Assembly: GCA_947650365.1 (NCBI GenBank)
Contig: OX393553.1
Span: 42,021,949-42,085,948, forward strand
Direction: 5' to 3'
Source: Chamaelirium japonicum
Lineage: Eukaryota; Streptophyta; Magnoliopsida; Liliales; Melanthiaceae
DNA length: 64,000 nt
The notes under the pieces are model-generated. The model was given only the letters and a program-made list of their open reading frames with translations, was not told the DNA's origin and did no database searches. A program made the position numbers and the translations under genes. Numbering within the stretch: the first letter of the stretch is position 1; each line of letters begins with the position of its first letter. This document shows positions 28,282 through 40,950 of the stretch, in pieces.

Positions 28282-29571
28282 GCACGAATGTATCCATTCT
28301 AATTCATTTGTACGATCCATTCTAATTCATTCGCACAATCTATTCTAATTCATTCGTACGATCAATTCTAATTCATTAGCACGATCCATTCTAATTTATT
28401 CGTACGATCCATTCTAATTCATTCGTACGATCCATTCTAATTCATTTGCACGAATATATCCATTCTAATTCATTCATACGATCCACTCTATTTCATTCGT
28501 ACGATCCATTCTTACTCATTCGTACGATCCATTCTAATTCATTCGCACGAATGTATCCATTCTAATTCATTCGTATGATCCATTCTAATTCATTCTCACG
28601 ATCCAAGCTATTTCATTCATACGATCCATTCTAATTCATTCATAAAATCCATTCTAATTCTTTCACACGATCCATTCTAATTCATTCGTACGATCCATTC
28701 TAATTCATTCGTACAATCCATTCTATTTCATTCGTACGATCCATTCTTACTCATTCGTATGATCCATTCTAATTCATTCGCACGAATGTATCTATTCTAA
28801 TTCATTCGTACGATACATTCTAATTCATTCGCACAATCTATTCTAATTCATTCGTATGAATGTATCCATTCTAATTCATTCGTACGATCCATTCTATTTC
28901 ATTCGCACAATCTATTCTAATTCATTCGTACGATCAATTCTAATTCATTAGCACGATCCATTCTAATTCATTCGTATGATCTATTCTATTTCATTCGTAC
29001 GATCCATTCTTACTCAATCGTATGATCCATTCTAATTCATTCGTACGATCCATTCTAATTCATTCGCACGATCTTTTCTAATTCATAAATACGATCCAAT
29101 CTAATTCATTCATACGATCCATTCTAATTCATTCACACGAATGTATCCATTCTAATTTATTCGTACGATCCATTCTAATTCATTCGCACAATCTATTCTA
29201 ATTCATTCGTACGATCCATTCTAATTCATTCGCATGATCCATTCTAATTCATTCGCACGAATGAATCCATTCTAATTCATTCGTACAATCCATTCTATTT
29301 CATTCGTACAATCCATTCTATTTCATTCGAATGATCCATTCTAATTCCTTCATACGATCCATTCTAATTCATTCCCATGAATGTGTCCTTTCTAATTCAT
29401 TCGTACGATTCATTCTAATTCATTCACACAATCTATTCTAATTCATTCATACGATCCATTCTAATTCCTTCGTACGATCAATTCTAATTCATTCGCACGA
29501 ATGTATCCAGTCTAATTCCTTCGTACGATCCATTCTAATTCATTCGTGCGAATGTATCCATTCTAATTCAT
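28282..29571 (+). repeat. Satellite block B1 (+)
   Basis: Direct copy of A1 with substitutions and one-monomer indels, ending at the same TTCATTGAGTAAG junction. Confidence 0.92.
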
Positions 29572-29778
29572 TGAGTAAGAATGGATCGTACGAACGAATT
29601 AGAATGGATCGTGATAATGAATTAGAATGGATCGTACGAATGAATTAGGATAGATTGTGCGAATGAATTAAAATGGATCGTACGAATGAATTAGAATGGA
29701 TATATTCGTGCGAATGAATTAGAATGGATCGTATGAATGAATTAGATTGGATCGTATTAATGAATTAGAATGGATCGT
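29572..29778 (-). repeat. Satellite block B2 (-)
   Basis: Direct copy of A2, with the same 207-bp length and the same flanking junctions. Confidence 0.92.
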
Positions 29779-30567
29779 ACGATCCATTCTAATTCATTCG
29801 CACGATCCATTCTAATTCATTCATACGATCCATTCTAATTCATGGGTACGATCCATTCTAATTCATTCCATTCTAATTCATTCATACGATCCATTCTAAT
29901 TCATTCGTACAATCCATTCTATTTCATTCGTATGATCTATTCTTACTCATTCGTATGATCCATTCTAATTCATTCGCACGATCCATTCTAATTCATTCAT
30001 ACGATCCATTCTAATTCACTCATACAATCCATTCTAATTCTTTCACACGATCCATTCTAATTCATTCGTACGTTCCATTCTAATTCATTAGCACGATCCA
30101 TTCTAATTCATTCGTACGATCCATTCTAATTCATTCGCACGATCCATTCTAATTCATTCATACGATCCAATCTAACTCATTCATACGATCCATTCTAATT
30201 CATTCGTATGATCATTCTAATTCCTTCGTACGATCCATTCTATTTCATTCATACAATCCATTCTTACTCATTCGTATGATCCATTCTAATTCATTCACAC
30301 GAATGTATCCATTCTAATTCATTCGTACGATCCATTCTAATTCATTCGCACGATCCATTCTAATTCATTCATACGATCCATTCTAATTCATTCATACAAT
30401 CCATTCTATTTCATTCGTACGATCCATTCTTACTCATTCGTACGATCCATTCTAATTCATTCGCACGAATGTATCCACTCTAATTCATTCGTACGATCCA
30501 TTCTAATTCATTCGCACGATCCATTCTAATTCATTCATACGATCCATTCTAATTCATTTGTACGATC
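29779..30567 (+). repeat. Satellite block B3 (+)
   Basis: Direct copy of A3, about 100 bp shorter. It ends GTACGATCATTAGAATGG, unlike A3, so this junction differs between copies. Confidence 0.9.
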
Positions 30568-32761
30568 ATTAGAATGGATCATACGAATGAAATATAATGG
30601 GTCGTACAAAGGAATTAGAATGGATCGTACGAAGGAATTAGAATGGATCGTACGAAGGAATTAGAATGGATCGTACGAATGAATTAGAATGGATATATTC
30701 GTGCGAATGAATTAGAATGGATCGTACGAATGAGTAAAAATAGATCGTACGAATGAAATAGAATGGATCGTACGAATGAATTAGAATGGATCGTGCGAAT
30801 GAATTAGAATGGATCGTACGGATAAATTAGAATAGATTGTGCGAATGAATTAGAATGGATCGTGCGAATAAATTAGAATGGATCGTACGAATGAATTAGC
30901 ATGGATCGTGCTAATGAATTAGAATGGAACGTACGAATGAATTAGAATTGATCGTGTCAAAGAATTAGAATGGATTGTATGAATGAATTAGAATGGATCG
31001 TATAAATGAATTAGAATGGATCGTGCAAATGAATTAGAATAGATCATACGAATGAATTAGAATGGATCGTATGAATGAATTAGAATGGATCGTACGAATG
31101 AATTAGAATGGATTGTATGAATGAATTAGAATGGATCGTATGAGTGAATTTGAATGGATCGTGCGAATGAATTAGAATGGATTGTACGAATGAATTAGAA
31201 TGGATCGTATGAATGAATTAGAATAGATCGTGCGAATGAATTAGAAAGGATCGTATGAATGAATTAGATTGGATCGTATGAATGAATTAGAATGGATCGT
31301 GCGAATGAATTAGAATGGATCGTATGAATGAATTAGAATGGATCGTACGAATGAATTAGAATGGATCGTATGAATGAATTAGAATGGATCGTACGAATGA
31401 ATTAGAATGGATCGTACGAAGGAATTAGAATGGATCGTATGAAAGAATTAGAATGGATTGTATGATTGAATTAGAATGGATCGTATGAATGAATTAGAAT
31501 GGATCGTACGAAGGAATTAGAATGGATCGTACGAAGGAATTAGAATGGATACATTCGTGCGAATGAATGAGAATATATCGTACGAATGAGTAAGAATGGA
31601 TCGTACGAATGAATTAGAATGGATCGTACGAATGAATTAGAATGGATCGTATGAAGGAATTAGAATAGATTGTGCGAATGAATTAGAATGGATCGTGCGA
31701 ATGAATTAGAATGGATCGTATTAATAAATTAGAATAGATCGTGCGAATAAATTTGAATGAATCGTACGAATGAGTAAGAATGGATCGTGTGAATGAATTA
31801 GAATGGATCGTACGAATGAATTAGAATGGATCGTATAAATGAATTAGAATGGATCGTGCGAATGAATTAGAATGGATCGTACGAATGAATTAGATTAAAT
31901 TGTGCGAATGAATTAGAATGGATCGTACGAATGAATTAGAATGGATACAATCGTGCGAATGAATTAGAATGGATCGTATGAATGAATTAGAATGGATCGT
32001 ATGAGTAAATTCGAATGGATCATGCGAATGAATTAGAATGGATTGTACGAATGAATTAGAATGGATCGTACGAATGAATTAGAATGGATACATTCGTGCG
32101 AATGAATTAGAATGGATCATACGTTTGAGTAAGAATGGATCGTACGAATGAAATAGAATGGATCGTACGAAGGAATTAGAATGGATCATACGAATGAATT
32201 AGAATGGATCGTATGAATGAATTAGATTGGATCGTATGAATGAATTAGAATGGATCGTGCGAATGAATTAGAATGGATCGTACGAATGAATTAGAATTGA
32301 TCGTATGAATGAATTAGAGTTGATACATTCGTGCGAATGAATTAGAACGGATCGTACGAATGAATTAGAATAGATCGTACGAATGAATTAGAATGGATTG
32401 TATGAATGAATTAGAATAGATCGAACGAAGGAATTAGAATGGATCGTACGAAGGAATTAGAATGGATACATTCATGCGAATGAATTAGAATGGATCGTAC
32501 GAATGAATTAGAATGGATCGTACGAATGAATTAGAATGGATCGTACAAATGAATTAGAATGGATATATTCGTGCAAGTGAATTAGAATGAATCGTACGAA
32601 TGAGTAAGAATGGATCGTACGAATGAAATAGAATGGATTGTACGAATGAATTAGAATGGATCGTACGAATGAATTAGAATGGATACATTCATGCGAATGA
32701 ATTAGAATGGATCATACGAATGAATTAGAATGGGTCGTGCGAATGAATTAGAATGGATCGT
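30568..32761 (-). repeat. Satellite block B4 (-)
   Basis: Direct copy of A4. Opens with the AAATATAATGGGTCG variant. Ends at a palindromic GTAC junction. Confidence 0.92.
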
Positions 32762-32836
32762 ACGATCCATTCTATTTCATTCGTATGATCCATTCTATTT
32801 CATTCGTACGATCCATTCTAATTAATTCGTACGATA
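32762..32836 (+). repeat. Satellite block B5 (+)
   Basis: Copy of A5: three monomers with two consecutive TATTTC variants. Confidence 0.9.
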
Positions 32837-33276
32837 ATGCTAGTGAATTAGAATGGATCGTACGATTGAATTAGAATAGATTGTACGAATGAATTAGAAT
32901 GGATCGTACGAATAAGTAAGAATGGATCGTACGAATGAAATAGAATGGATTTTACGAATGAATTAGAATGGATCATTCGAATGAATTAGAATGGATCGTA
33001 TGAGTGAATTCGAATGGATCGTGCGAATGAATTAGAATGGATTGTACGAATGAATTAGAATGGATCGTATGTGCTAATGAATTAGAATGGAACGTACGAA
33101 TGAATTAGAATGGATCGTATGAATTATAATGGATCGTACGAATGAATTAGAATGGATCGTACGAATGAATTAGAATGGAACGTACGAATGAATTAGAATG
33201 GATCGTATGAAAGAATTAGAATGGATTGTATGATTGAATTAGAATGGATCGTATGAATGAATTAGAATGGATCGTG
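32837..33276 (-). repeat. Satellite block B6 (-)
   Basis: Copy of A6, opening AATGCTAGTGAATTAG and ending GTGCGATCC. Confidence 0.92.
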
Positions 33277-34669
33277 CGATCCATTCAAATTTATTCGCAC
33301 GATCCATTCTAATTCATTCATACAATCCAATCTAATTCATTCATACGATCCATTCTAATTCATTCGCACGAATGTATCCATTCTAACTCATTGGTACGAT
33401 CCATTCTAATTCATTCGCACAATCTATTCTAATTCATTCGTACGATCCATTCTAATTCATTCGCATGATCGATTCTAATTCATTCGCACAATCTATTCTA
33501 ATTCATTCGTATGATCCATTCTAAGTCATTCGCACGATCCATTCTAATTCATTTGCACGAATGTATCCATTCTAATTCATTCGTACGATCCATTCTAATT
33601 CCTTCGTACGTACGATCCATTCTAATTTATTCGTACGATCCATTCTAATTCATTCGCACGAATGTATCCACTCTAATTCATTCGTATGATCCATTCTAAT
33701 TCCTTCGTATGTACGATCCATTCTAATTCCTTCGTACGATCGATTCTAATTCATTCACACGAATGTATCCATTCTAATTCATTCGTACGATCCATTCTAA
33801 TTCCTTCACACGATCCATTCTAATTCATTTGTATGATCCATTCTAATTCATTCGCACGAATGTATCCACTCTAATTCATTCATACGATCCATTCTAATTC
33901 ATTCGCACGATCCATTCGAATTCACTCATGCGATCCATTCTAATTCATTCGTACGATCCATTCTAATTCATTCGCACGATCCATTCTAATTCATTCATAC
34001 GATCCAATCTAATTCATTCATACGATCCATTCTAATTCATTCGCACGAATGTATCCATTCTAATTCATTCGTACGATCCATTCTAATTCATTCGCACAAT
34101 CTATTCTAATTCATTCGTACTATCCATTCTAAATCATTCGCACGATCCATTCTAATTCATTCGCACAATCTATTCTAATTCATTCGTACGATCCATTCTA
34201 ATTCATTCGCACGATCCATTCTAATTCATTGGCACGAATGTATCCATTTTAATTCATTCGTACGGTTCATTCTAATTCCTTCGTACGATCCATTCTAATT
34301 CCTTCGTACGTACGATCCATTCTAATTCTTTCATACGATCCATTCTAATTCATTCGCACGAATGTATCCATTCTAATTCATTCGTAAGATCCATTCTAAT
34401 TCCTTCGTACGAACTATTCTAATTCCTTCGTACGTACGATCCATTCTAATTCCTTCGTACGATCCATTCTAATTCATTCGCATGAATGTATCCATTCTAA
34501 TTCATTCCTACGATCCATTCTAATTCCTTCGCAAGATCCATTCTAATTCATTCATACGATCCATTCTAATTCATTCGCACGAATGTGTCCACTCTAATTC
34601 ATTCATACGATCCATTCTAATTCATTCGCACGATCCATTCGAATTCACTCATACGATCCAATCTAATTT
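33277..34669 (+). repeat. Satellite block B7 (+)
   Basis: Copy of A7 with the same GTACGTAC doublings. Confidence 0.92.
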
Positions 34670-34966
34670 GATCGTACGAATGAATTAGAATGAATCGTAT
34701 GAATGAATTTGAATGGATCGTATGAATGATTTAGAATGGATCGTGCGAATGAATTAGAATGGATCGTACGAATGAATTAGAATGGATCGTATGAATGAAT
34801 TAGATTGGATCGTATTAATGAATTAGAATGGGTCGAACGAATGAATTAGAATGGATTGTATGAATTAGAATGGATCATACAAAGGAATTAGAATGGATAC
34901 ATTCATACGAATGAATTAGAATGGATCGTACGAATGAATTAGAATGGATCGTACGAATGAATTAGA
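34670..34966 (-). repeat. Satellite block B8 (-)
   Basis: Copy of A8, one monomer shorter, ending at the AGATCT palindrome. Confidence 0.92.
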
Positions 34967-35156
34967 TCTAATTCATTCATACAATCCATTCTAATTCTTT
35001 TACACGATCCATTCTAATTCATTCGTACGATCCATTCTAATTCATTCGTACGATCTATTCTAATTCATTTGCACGAATGTATCCATTCTACTTCATTCAT
35101 ACGATCCATTCTAATTCATTCTAATTAATTCGTACGATCCATTCTAATTCATTCGT
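34967..35156 (+). repeat. Satellite block B9 (+)
   Basis: Copy of A9, including the shortened monomer. Confidence 0.92.
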
Positions 35157-35372
35157 ACGAATGGATTGTACGAATGAATTAGAATGGATTTATTCTTGCG
35201 AATGAATTAGAATGGATTGTGCTAATGAATTAGAATTGATCGTACGAATGAATTAGAATAGATTGTGCGTTAGAATAGATTGTGCGAATGAATTAGTTCA
35301 TGCAAATGAATTAGAATGGATTGTATGAATGAATTAGAATGGATCGTACGAATGAAATAGAATAAATCGTAC
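35157..35372 (-). repeat. Satellite block (-), right edge of copy B
   Basis: Matches the start of A10 up to about 35295 (TTGTGCGTTAGAATAG), then departs at GTTCATGCAAATG, giving the right limit of copy B. Ends at a GTACGTAC palindromic junction (centre 35372/35373). Confidence 0.9.
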
Positions 35373-36509
35373 GTACGATCTATTCTATTTCATTTGTACG
35401 ATACATTCTTACTCAATCGTATGATCCATTCTAATTCATTCGCACGAATGTATCCATTCTAATTCATTCGTACGATACATTCTAATTCAATCGCACGATC
35501 CATTCTAATTAATTAATACGATCCAATCTAATTCATTCATACGATCCATTCTAATTCATTCGCACGAATGTATCCATTCTAATTCATTCGTACGATCCAT
35601 TCTAATTCATTCGCACAATCTAATCTAATTCATTCGACATACGATCCATTCTTACACATTTGTACGATCCATTCTAATTCATTCGCACGAATGTATCCAT
35701 TCTAATTCATTTGTACGATCTATTTTAATTCCTTCGTACGATCCATTCTAATTCTTTCGTACGATCCATTCTAATTCCTTTGTACGACCCATTATATTTC
35801 ATTCGTATGATCTATTCTAATTCCTTTGTACGATCCATTCCAATTCATTCATACGATCCATTCTAATTCATTCTTATGATCCATTCTAATTCATTCGCAA
35901 GATCCATTCTAATTCATTCATGCGATACAATCTAATTCATTCATACGATCCATTCTAATTCATTCGCACGAATGTATCCATTCTAATTCATTCATACGAT
36001 CCATTTCCTTCGTATGATCCATTCTAATTCCTTCGTACGATCCATTCTAATTTATTCATACGATCCATTCTAATTCATTCGTACGATCCATTCTAATTCA
36101 TTTGCACGATCCATTCTAATTCATTCGCACAATCTATTCTTATTCATTCGCACGATCCATTCGAATTCACTCATACGATCCATTCTAATTCATTCATACG
36201 ATCCATTCTAATTCATTCGTACGATCCATTCAAATTCATTCGCACAATCTATTCTAATTCATTCGTACGATCCATTCTAATTCTTTCGTACGATCCATTC
36301 TAATTCATTCGCACGAATGTATCCATTCTAATTCATTCGTACGATCCATTCTAATTCATTCGTACAATCCATTCTAATTCCTTCGTACGATCCATTCTAA
36401 TTCCTTCGTACAATCCATTCTATTTCATTCGTATGATCCATTCTAATTCCTTCGTACGATCCATTCTTATTCATTCCCATGAATGTATCCATTCTAATTC
36501 ATACGTACG
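35373..36509 (+). repeat. Satellite block (+)
   Basis: Plus block ending with the CCCATGAATG / CATACGTACG / TAATGAATTAG composite also present at 15000-15045. Confidence 0.92.
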
Positions 36510-37840
36510 TAATGAATTAGAATGGAACGTACGAATGAATTAGAATAGATTGTGCGAATGAATTAGAATGGATCGTACAAATCAGTAAGAATGGATCACA
36601 CGAATGAAATAGAATGGATCGTACGAATGAATTAGAATGGATCGTGCTAATGAATTAGAATGGATCGTATGAATGAATTAGAATGGATAGTGCGAATGAA
36701 TTAGAATGGATCGTACGAATGAATTAGAATAGATTGTGTGAATGAATTAGAATGGATCGTTCGAATGAATTAGAATGGATACATTCGGGCGAATGAATTA
36801 GAATGGATCATACGAATGAATTAGAATGGATCATGCGAATGAATTAGAATGGATCGTACGAATGAGTAAGAATGGATCGTACGATGAATTAGAATGGATC
36901 ATACGAATGAATTAGAATGGATCGTACGAAGGAATTAGAATAGATTGTGCGAATGAATTAGAATGGATCGTGCGAATGAATTAGAATGGATCGTACTAAT
37001 GAATTAGTATGGATCGTGCGAATGAATTAGAATAGATCGTAGGAATGAGTAATAATGGATCGTACGATTGAAATAGAATGGATTGTACGAATGAATTAGA
37101 ATGGATCATACGAATGAATTAGAATGGATTGTACGGAATGAATTAGAATGGATCGTACGAATGAATTAGAATGGATACATTCGTGCGAATAAATTAGAAT
37201 GGATCGTATGAATGAATTAGATTGGATCGTATGAATGAATTAGAATGGATCGTACGAATGAATTAGAATAGATCGTACAAATGAATTAGAATGGATACAT
37301 TCGTGAGAATGAATTAGAATGGATCGTACGAATGAGTAAGAATGGATCGTACGAATGAATTAGAATGGATCGTACGAAGGAATTAGAATAGATTGTGCGA
37401 ATGAATTAGAATGGACCGTCCGAATGAATTAGAATGGATCGTACTAATGAATTAGAATGAATCGTGCGAATGAATTAGAATGGATCGTACGAATGAGTAA
37501 TAATGGATCGTACGAATGAAATAGAATGGATTGTACGAATGAATTAGAATGGATCATACGAATGAATTAGAATGGATTGTACGGAATGAATTAGAATGGA
37601 TCGTACGAATGAATTAGAATGGATACATTCGTGCGAATAAATTAGAATGGATCTTATGAATGAATTAGATTGGATCGTATGAATGAATTAGAATGGATCG
37701 TATGAATGAATTAAAATAGATCGTACGAATGAATTAGAATGGATACATTCGTGCGAATGAATTAGAATGGATCGTACGAATGAGTAAGAATGGATCGTAT
37801 GAATGAAATAGAATGGATCGTGCGAATGAATTATAATGGA
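36510..37840 (-). repeat. Satellite block (-)
   Basis: Minus block containing the 448-bp duplication described separately. Ends at AATGGATCCATT, where head-to-head monomers share one GGATCC. Confidence 0.92.
36855..37780 (-). repeat. 448-bp local tandem duplication
   Basis: The one-base-longer junction TTGTACGGAATGAATTAG occurs at about 37129 and 37577, 448 bp apart. The surrounding order of variants (GAGTAATAATGG, GTACTAATG) matches. Confidence 0.8.
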
Positions 37841-38648
37841 TCCATTCTAATTCATTCGTATGATCCATTCTAATTCCTTCGTACGATCCATTCTATTTCA
37901 TTCGTACGATCCATTCTTACTCAATCGTATGATCCATTCTAATTCATTCGCACGAATGTATCCATTCAAATTCATTCGTACGATCCAAACTAATTCATTT
38001 ATACAATCCATTCTAATTCATTCGCACGATCCATTCTAATTCATTCATACGATCCATTCTAATTCATTCGTACAATCCATTCTAATTCATTCGCACGTAC
38101 GATCCATTCTAATTCCTTCGCTCGATCCATTCTAATTCATTCATACGATCCAATCTAATTCATTCATACGATCCATTCAAATTCATTCGCACGAATGTAT
38201 CCATTCTAATTCATTCGTACAATCCATTCTAATTCATTCGCACAATCTATTCTAATTTATTTGTACGATCAATTCTAATTCATTAGCACGATCCATTCTA
38301 ATTCATTCGTACGATCTATTCTATTTCATTCGTACGATCCATTCTTACTCAATCCTATGATCCATTCTAATTTATTCGCATGAATGTATCCATTCTAATT
38401 CATTCGTACGGTCCATTCTAATTCATTCGCACGATCCATTCTAATTCATTAATACGATCCAATCTAATTCATTCATACGATCCATTCTAATTCATTCGCA
38501 TGAATATATCCATTCTAATTCATTCGTACGATCTATTCTAATTCATTCGCACAATCGATTCTAATTCATTCGTACGATCCATTCTAATTCATTAGCAAGA
38601 TCCATCCTAATTCATTCGAATGATTCATTCTATTTCATTCGTACGGTC
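37841..38648 (+). repeat. Satellite block (+), left of the retrotransposon
   Basis: The last monomer is a TATTTC variant followed by CGTACGGTC, where the retrotransposon enters. The block resumes at 44468. Confidence 0.93.
38644..38648. other. Target-site duplication, left
   Basis: CGGTC immediately outside the left LTR, matched by CGGTC at 44468-44472. Five bases is the usual duplication for Ty3/gypsy integrases. Confidence 0.93.
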
Positions 38649-38844
38649 TGTTTGGGGGATTTTTCCTGGTCCTTGCGAGCCACCTGTAAGATCAAGAAAA
38701 AAGAAACGTGAGAACGGCTGGCTCCCTTAGGAGCGCAGACCCTCCGACGCTCAAGTCAGTTATGGTAACACAACAGAGAGCTGTTGTATACCAAAGTGGT
38801 AGTGAAAGGGATTTCCAACCTCTACTATGGAGCCTGGGGGTGAG

Positions 38845-38853
38845 CATTTATAG
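38845..38853 (-). promoter_or_regulatory. Putative TATA box in the 3' LTR
   Basis: Same CTATAAATG as in the 5' LTR. If active it would transcribe leftwards out of the element into satellite DNA. Confidence 0.45.
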
Positions 38854-39267
38854 CAATCGGCGGCCTATCGTACCCCGACACGTGGAGATTCTTCCAGGGC
38901 TTTCTAGACCCCCCACGTTCTGGCTCGCGTGGGTCTGACAGTCTTTGGTACTCGCGCCCTGACATTCTGTCGTCAAGCCTGCCAGGCGGTTTGAGTGGGG
39001 GAGAGAATCTTTCTTGTCGTGGCCAGGTGGCCATTCTGGAATGTTCAAGTCTGGGAGGTCTCGAACGGATTTGAACGAGCTTCCGTGGACCACGTTTGTC
39101 CACGTAGCTTCCGTGGGGTTTTGACACCTGGCATCCTCTCATACATCGTGGGCGATCTCCGATGGGGAGCTAAGGCGAGCTCGCCCTCCATTGCTCCGCC
39201 TTCTCTTCCACATCTATCAAGAGTCGGACCTCGCGGGAGCAACCTCTTCGATAAACTGGGGAATTCT

Positions 39268-39620
39268 GGCGAGCTTGGGCGAGCTCCTGAGCGAGCTTGG
39301 ACGAGCTCCTTCGCGAGCTTGGGCGAGCTCCTGCGCGAGCTAGGGGCGTTTGCGATGCCGGTGTCTTCGTTATGCATGACGGTCTAACTCCCGCTATCAC
39401 TGCAAGCGAGTTCTCGCGCGGGCTTGGCGAGCTCCTGGGCGAGCTCCTGAGCGAGCTTAGGCGAGCTCCTGGGCGAGCTTGGCGAGCTCCTGAGCGAGCT
39501 TAGGCGAGCTCCTGGGCGAGCTTGGCGAGCTCCTGGGTGAGCTTGGCGAGCTCCTGGGCGAGCTTAGGCGAGCTCCTGGGCGATCTCAGGCGAGCTCCAG
39601 CGAGCTTAGGCGAGCTCCTA
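39268..39620. repeat. GAGCTC-containing tandem repeats in the 3' LTR
   Basis: Same array as in the 5' LTR, with the same unit order, as expected when both LTRs are copied from one template at transposition. Confidence 0.85.
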
Positions 39621-39740
39621 AGAGTGTTCTTGGCCTAGGCCCCTTCAGCCCAATGTGGATCTCGCTCCCTGTCAAGGTGATTTGGTGAGCACGGGGGGGG
39701 GTGCGAACTCCAGGGCAGATTTCAGCTACCCCCAACATTA

Positions 39741-39749
39741 CCCCCTCCT
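39741..39749 (-). promoter_or_regulatory. Polypurine tract
   Basis: AGGAGGGGG on the minus strand, three bases before the 3' LTR start: the expected site for plus-strand DNA priming. Its position confirms the element's orientation. Confidence 0.75.
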
Positions 39750-39904
39750 GAGGGAGCGACCAAGGAGACTTTGGCGCTTGCTCAGGAGTCTTATTGCTCA
39801 TGACGGTCTGACTGGGAGTACCAGTCATCGGCGGCTTCCACCTTGTGGGCTGCGGGCACCTGCCGTGGGCGGTCTGCGCCGAGAGTTTTGACTGTCAGTA
39901 TTTC
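39750..39904. other. Element 3' non-coding stretch
   Basis: Between the polypurine tract and the first internal array. The short string CATGACGGTCT is shared with the LTR (about 39374). Nothing else seen. Confidence 0.45.
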
Positions 39905-40585
39905 ACAAACGCTGGGCGGGCCGGGAGCATCAGCCACGAGCGATCTCCTTCCGGCGTGAGCTCATCACTCGCGGTCAGGGTCTGCCTCGGGCGAGCTGCG
40001 GGCACCAGCCGTGGGCGGTCTGCGCCGAGAGCTTTGACTCTCAGTACTTCACAAACGCTGGGCGGGCCGGGAGCGTCAGCCACAAGCGATCTCCTTCCGG
40101 CGTGAGCTCATCACTCGCGGTCAGGGTCTGCCTCGGGCGAGCTGCGGGCACCAGCCGTGGGCGGTCTGCGCCGAGAGCTTTGACTCTCAGTACTTTACAA
40201 ACGCTGGGCGGGCCGGGAGCGTCAGCAACGGGCGATCTCCTTCCGACGCGGACTTATCACGCGTGGTCAGGGTCTGCCTCGAGCGAGCTGCGGGCACCAG
40301 CCGAGGGCGAGCTGCGGGCACCAGCCGAGGGCAAACGCCGGGCGGGCCGGGAGCGTCAGCTACGGGCGATCTCCTTCCGACGCGGACTCATCACGCGTGG
40401 TCAGGGTCTGCCTCGAGCGAGCTGCGGGCACCAGCCGAGGGCGAGCTGCGGGCACCAGCCGAGGGCAAACGCCGGGCGGGCCGGGAGCGTCAGCCGCGAG
40501 CGATCTCCTTTCGAAGCGGGCTCATCACGCGCGGTCAGGGTCTGCCTCGGGCGAGCTGCGGGCACCAGCCGAGGGCGATCGGGGC
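39905..40585. repeat. 146/134-bp tandem repeat, about five copies
   Basis: The anchor GCTGGGCGGGCC or GCCGGGCGGGCC occurs at 39911, 40057, 40203, 40337 and 40471: two intervals of 146 bp, then two of 134 bp. In the later copies a GCGAGCTGCGGGCACCAGCC sub-unit is doubled and the TTTGACTCTCAG stretch is lost. The forward open frames here (for example 40102-40728, 208 codons) follow the repeat and run opposite to gag. I treat them as chance. Confidence 0.88.
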
Positions 40586-40950
40586 GGCGTGGGCTTTGGC
40601 TCGGCGTCTCATGGGTGAGACCTCGAGGACGATGCTGCTATGTCCAAGGAACGCAGCTATCCGCTACTGCAAGCGTCGGGTGGGTCGGGACCACCTTCCA
40701 CGGGCGGCCTCCTTCTGGTGCGAACTAGCCGCGCACAGTCGGGGTCCACACCGGGCGGGCTGCATATACCTGCCGCAAGCGACCTCGCGTAGGGTCTCCG
40801 GGCGATTTACGAGCCACAGCCACGGGTTGGTCCCGGGCGGGCTGTGAGCCATGGCCATTGGTGCTTCTTCTCTCTGTGTTCTGCTCAAACTACCTCCCGC
40901 TACTGCCACGTGGACAGCAAACTGGTGTGGCCTTGTGCCGAAAGTTGTGC
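40586..40950. other. GC-rich unique spacer in the element
   Basis: Lies between the two internal tandem arrays. No domain, RNA gene or repeat of its own recognised. Confidence 0.5.

Larger units (their letters stand above)
28090..35295 (+). repeat. Super-repeat copy B (direct)
   Basis: Block lengths from 28282 are about 1290, 207, 789, 2194, 75, 440, 1393, 297 and 190, the same order and orientation as copy A at an offset of about 10.3-10.5 kb. Differences are scattered substitutions and indels that look like whole monomers. Near 28160-28240 a stretch present in copy A at about 17500-17640 is missing. Confidence 0.85.
1..38648. repeat. 23-bp satellite array, left part
   Basis: Continuous tandem array with no other DNA. 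Plus orientation here means the monomer reads GATC, then CCATTCTAATTCATTCG, then a GTAC-type end (example 217-239); minus blocks read CGAATGAATTAGAATGG. The 23-bp period is read from GATC to GATC (217 to 240). Common variants are TATTTC or TTACTC for TAATTC, CCAATCT for CCATTCT, CCTTCG for CATTCG, TAGCAC for CGCAC, and the 28-bp form beginning GAATGTATCC. Internally the monomer carries three ATTC motifs, so it may descend from an ATTC-rich microsatellite (inference). I do not recognise it as a named family. Blocks, composite units and duplications are itemised below. Confidence 0.97.
38649..39737 (-). repeat. 3' LTR (element orientation)
   Basis: 1,089 bp, starting TGTTTGGGGGATTTTTCC and ending CCCCCAACA on the plus strand. 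It repeats at an exact offset of 4,730 bp at 43379-44467, and I found no difference between the copies on reading through. It lies downstream of gag in the sense of transcription and abuts the polypurine tract. The overlapping short ORFs on both strands occur identically in both LTRs and are not genes. Confidence 0.95.

Noticed and set aside
1..38648. CRISPR array
   Set aside because: There are no unique spacers: the 23-bp units abut directly and the whole period is repeat. Context is eukaryotic.
38708..38938. ORFs inside the LTRs on both strands
   Set aside because: Overlapping frames on both strands, identical in both LTRs, without any recognisable domain.
40102..40728. 208-codon forward ORF in the retrotransposon interior
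   Set aside because: Runs opposite to gag, tracks the 146/134-bp repeat, exists in overlapping versions in other frames (40263-40847), and is expected by chance in GC-rich repeats with few stops.
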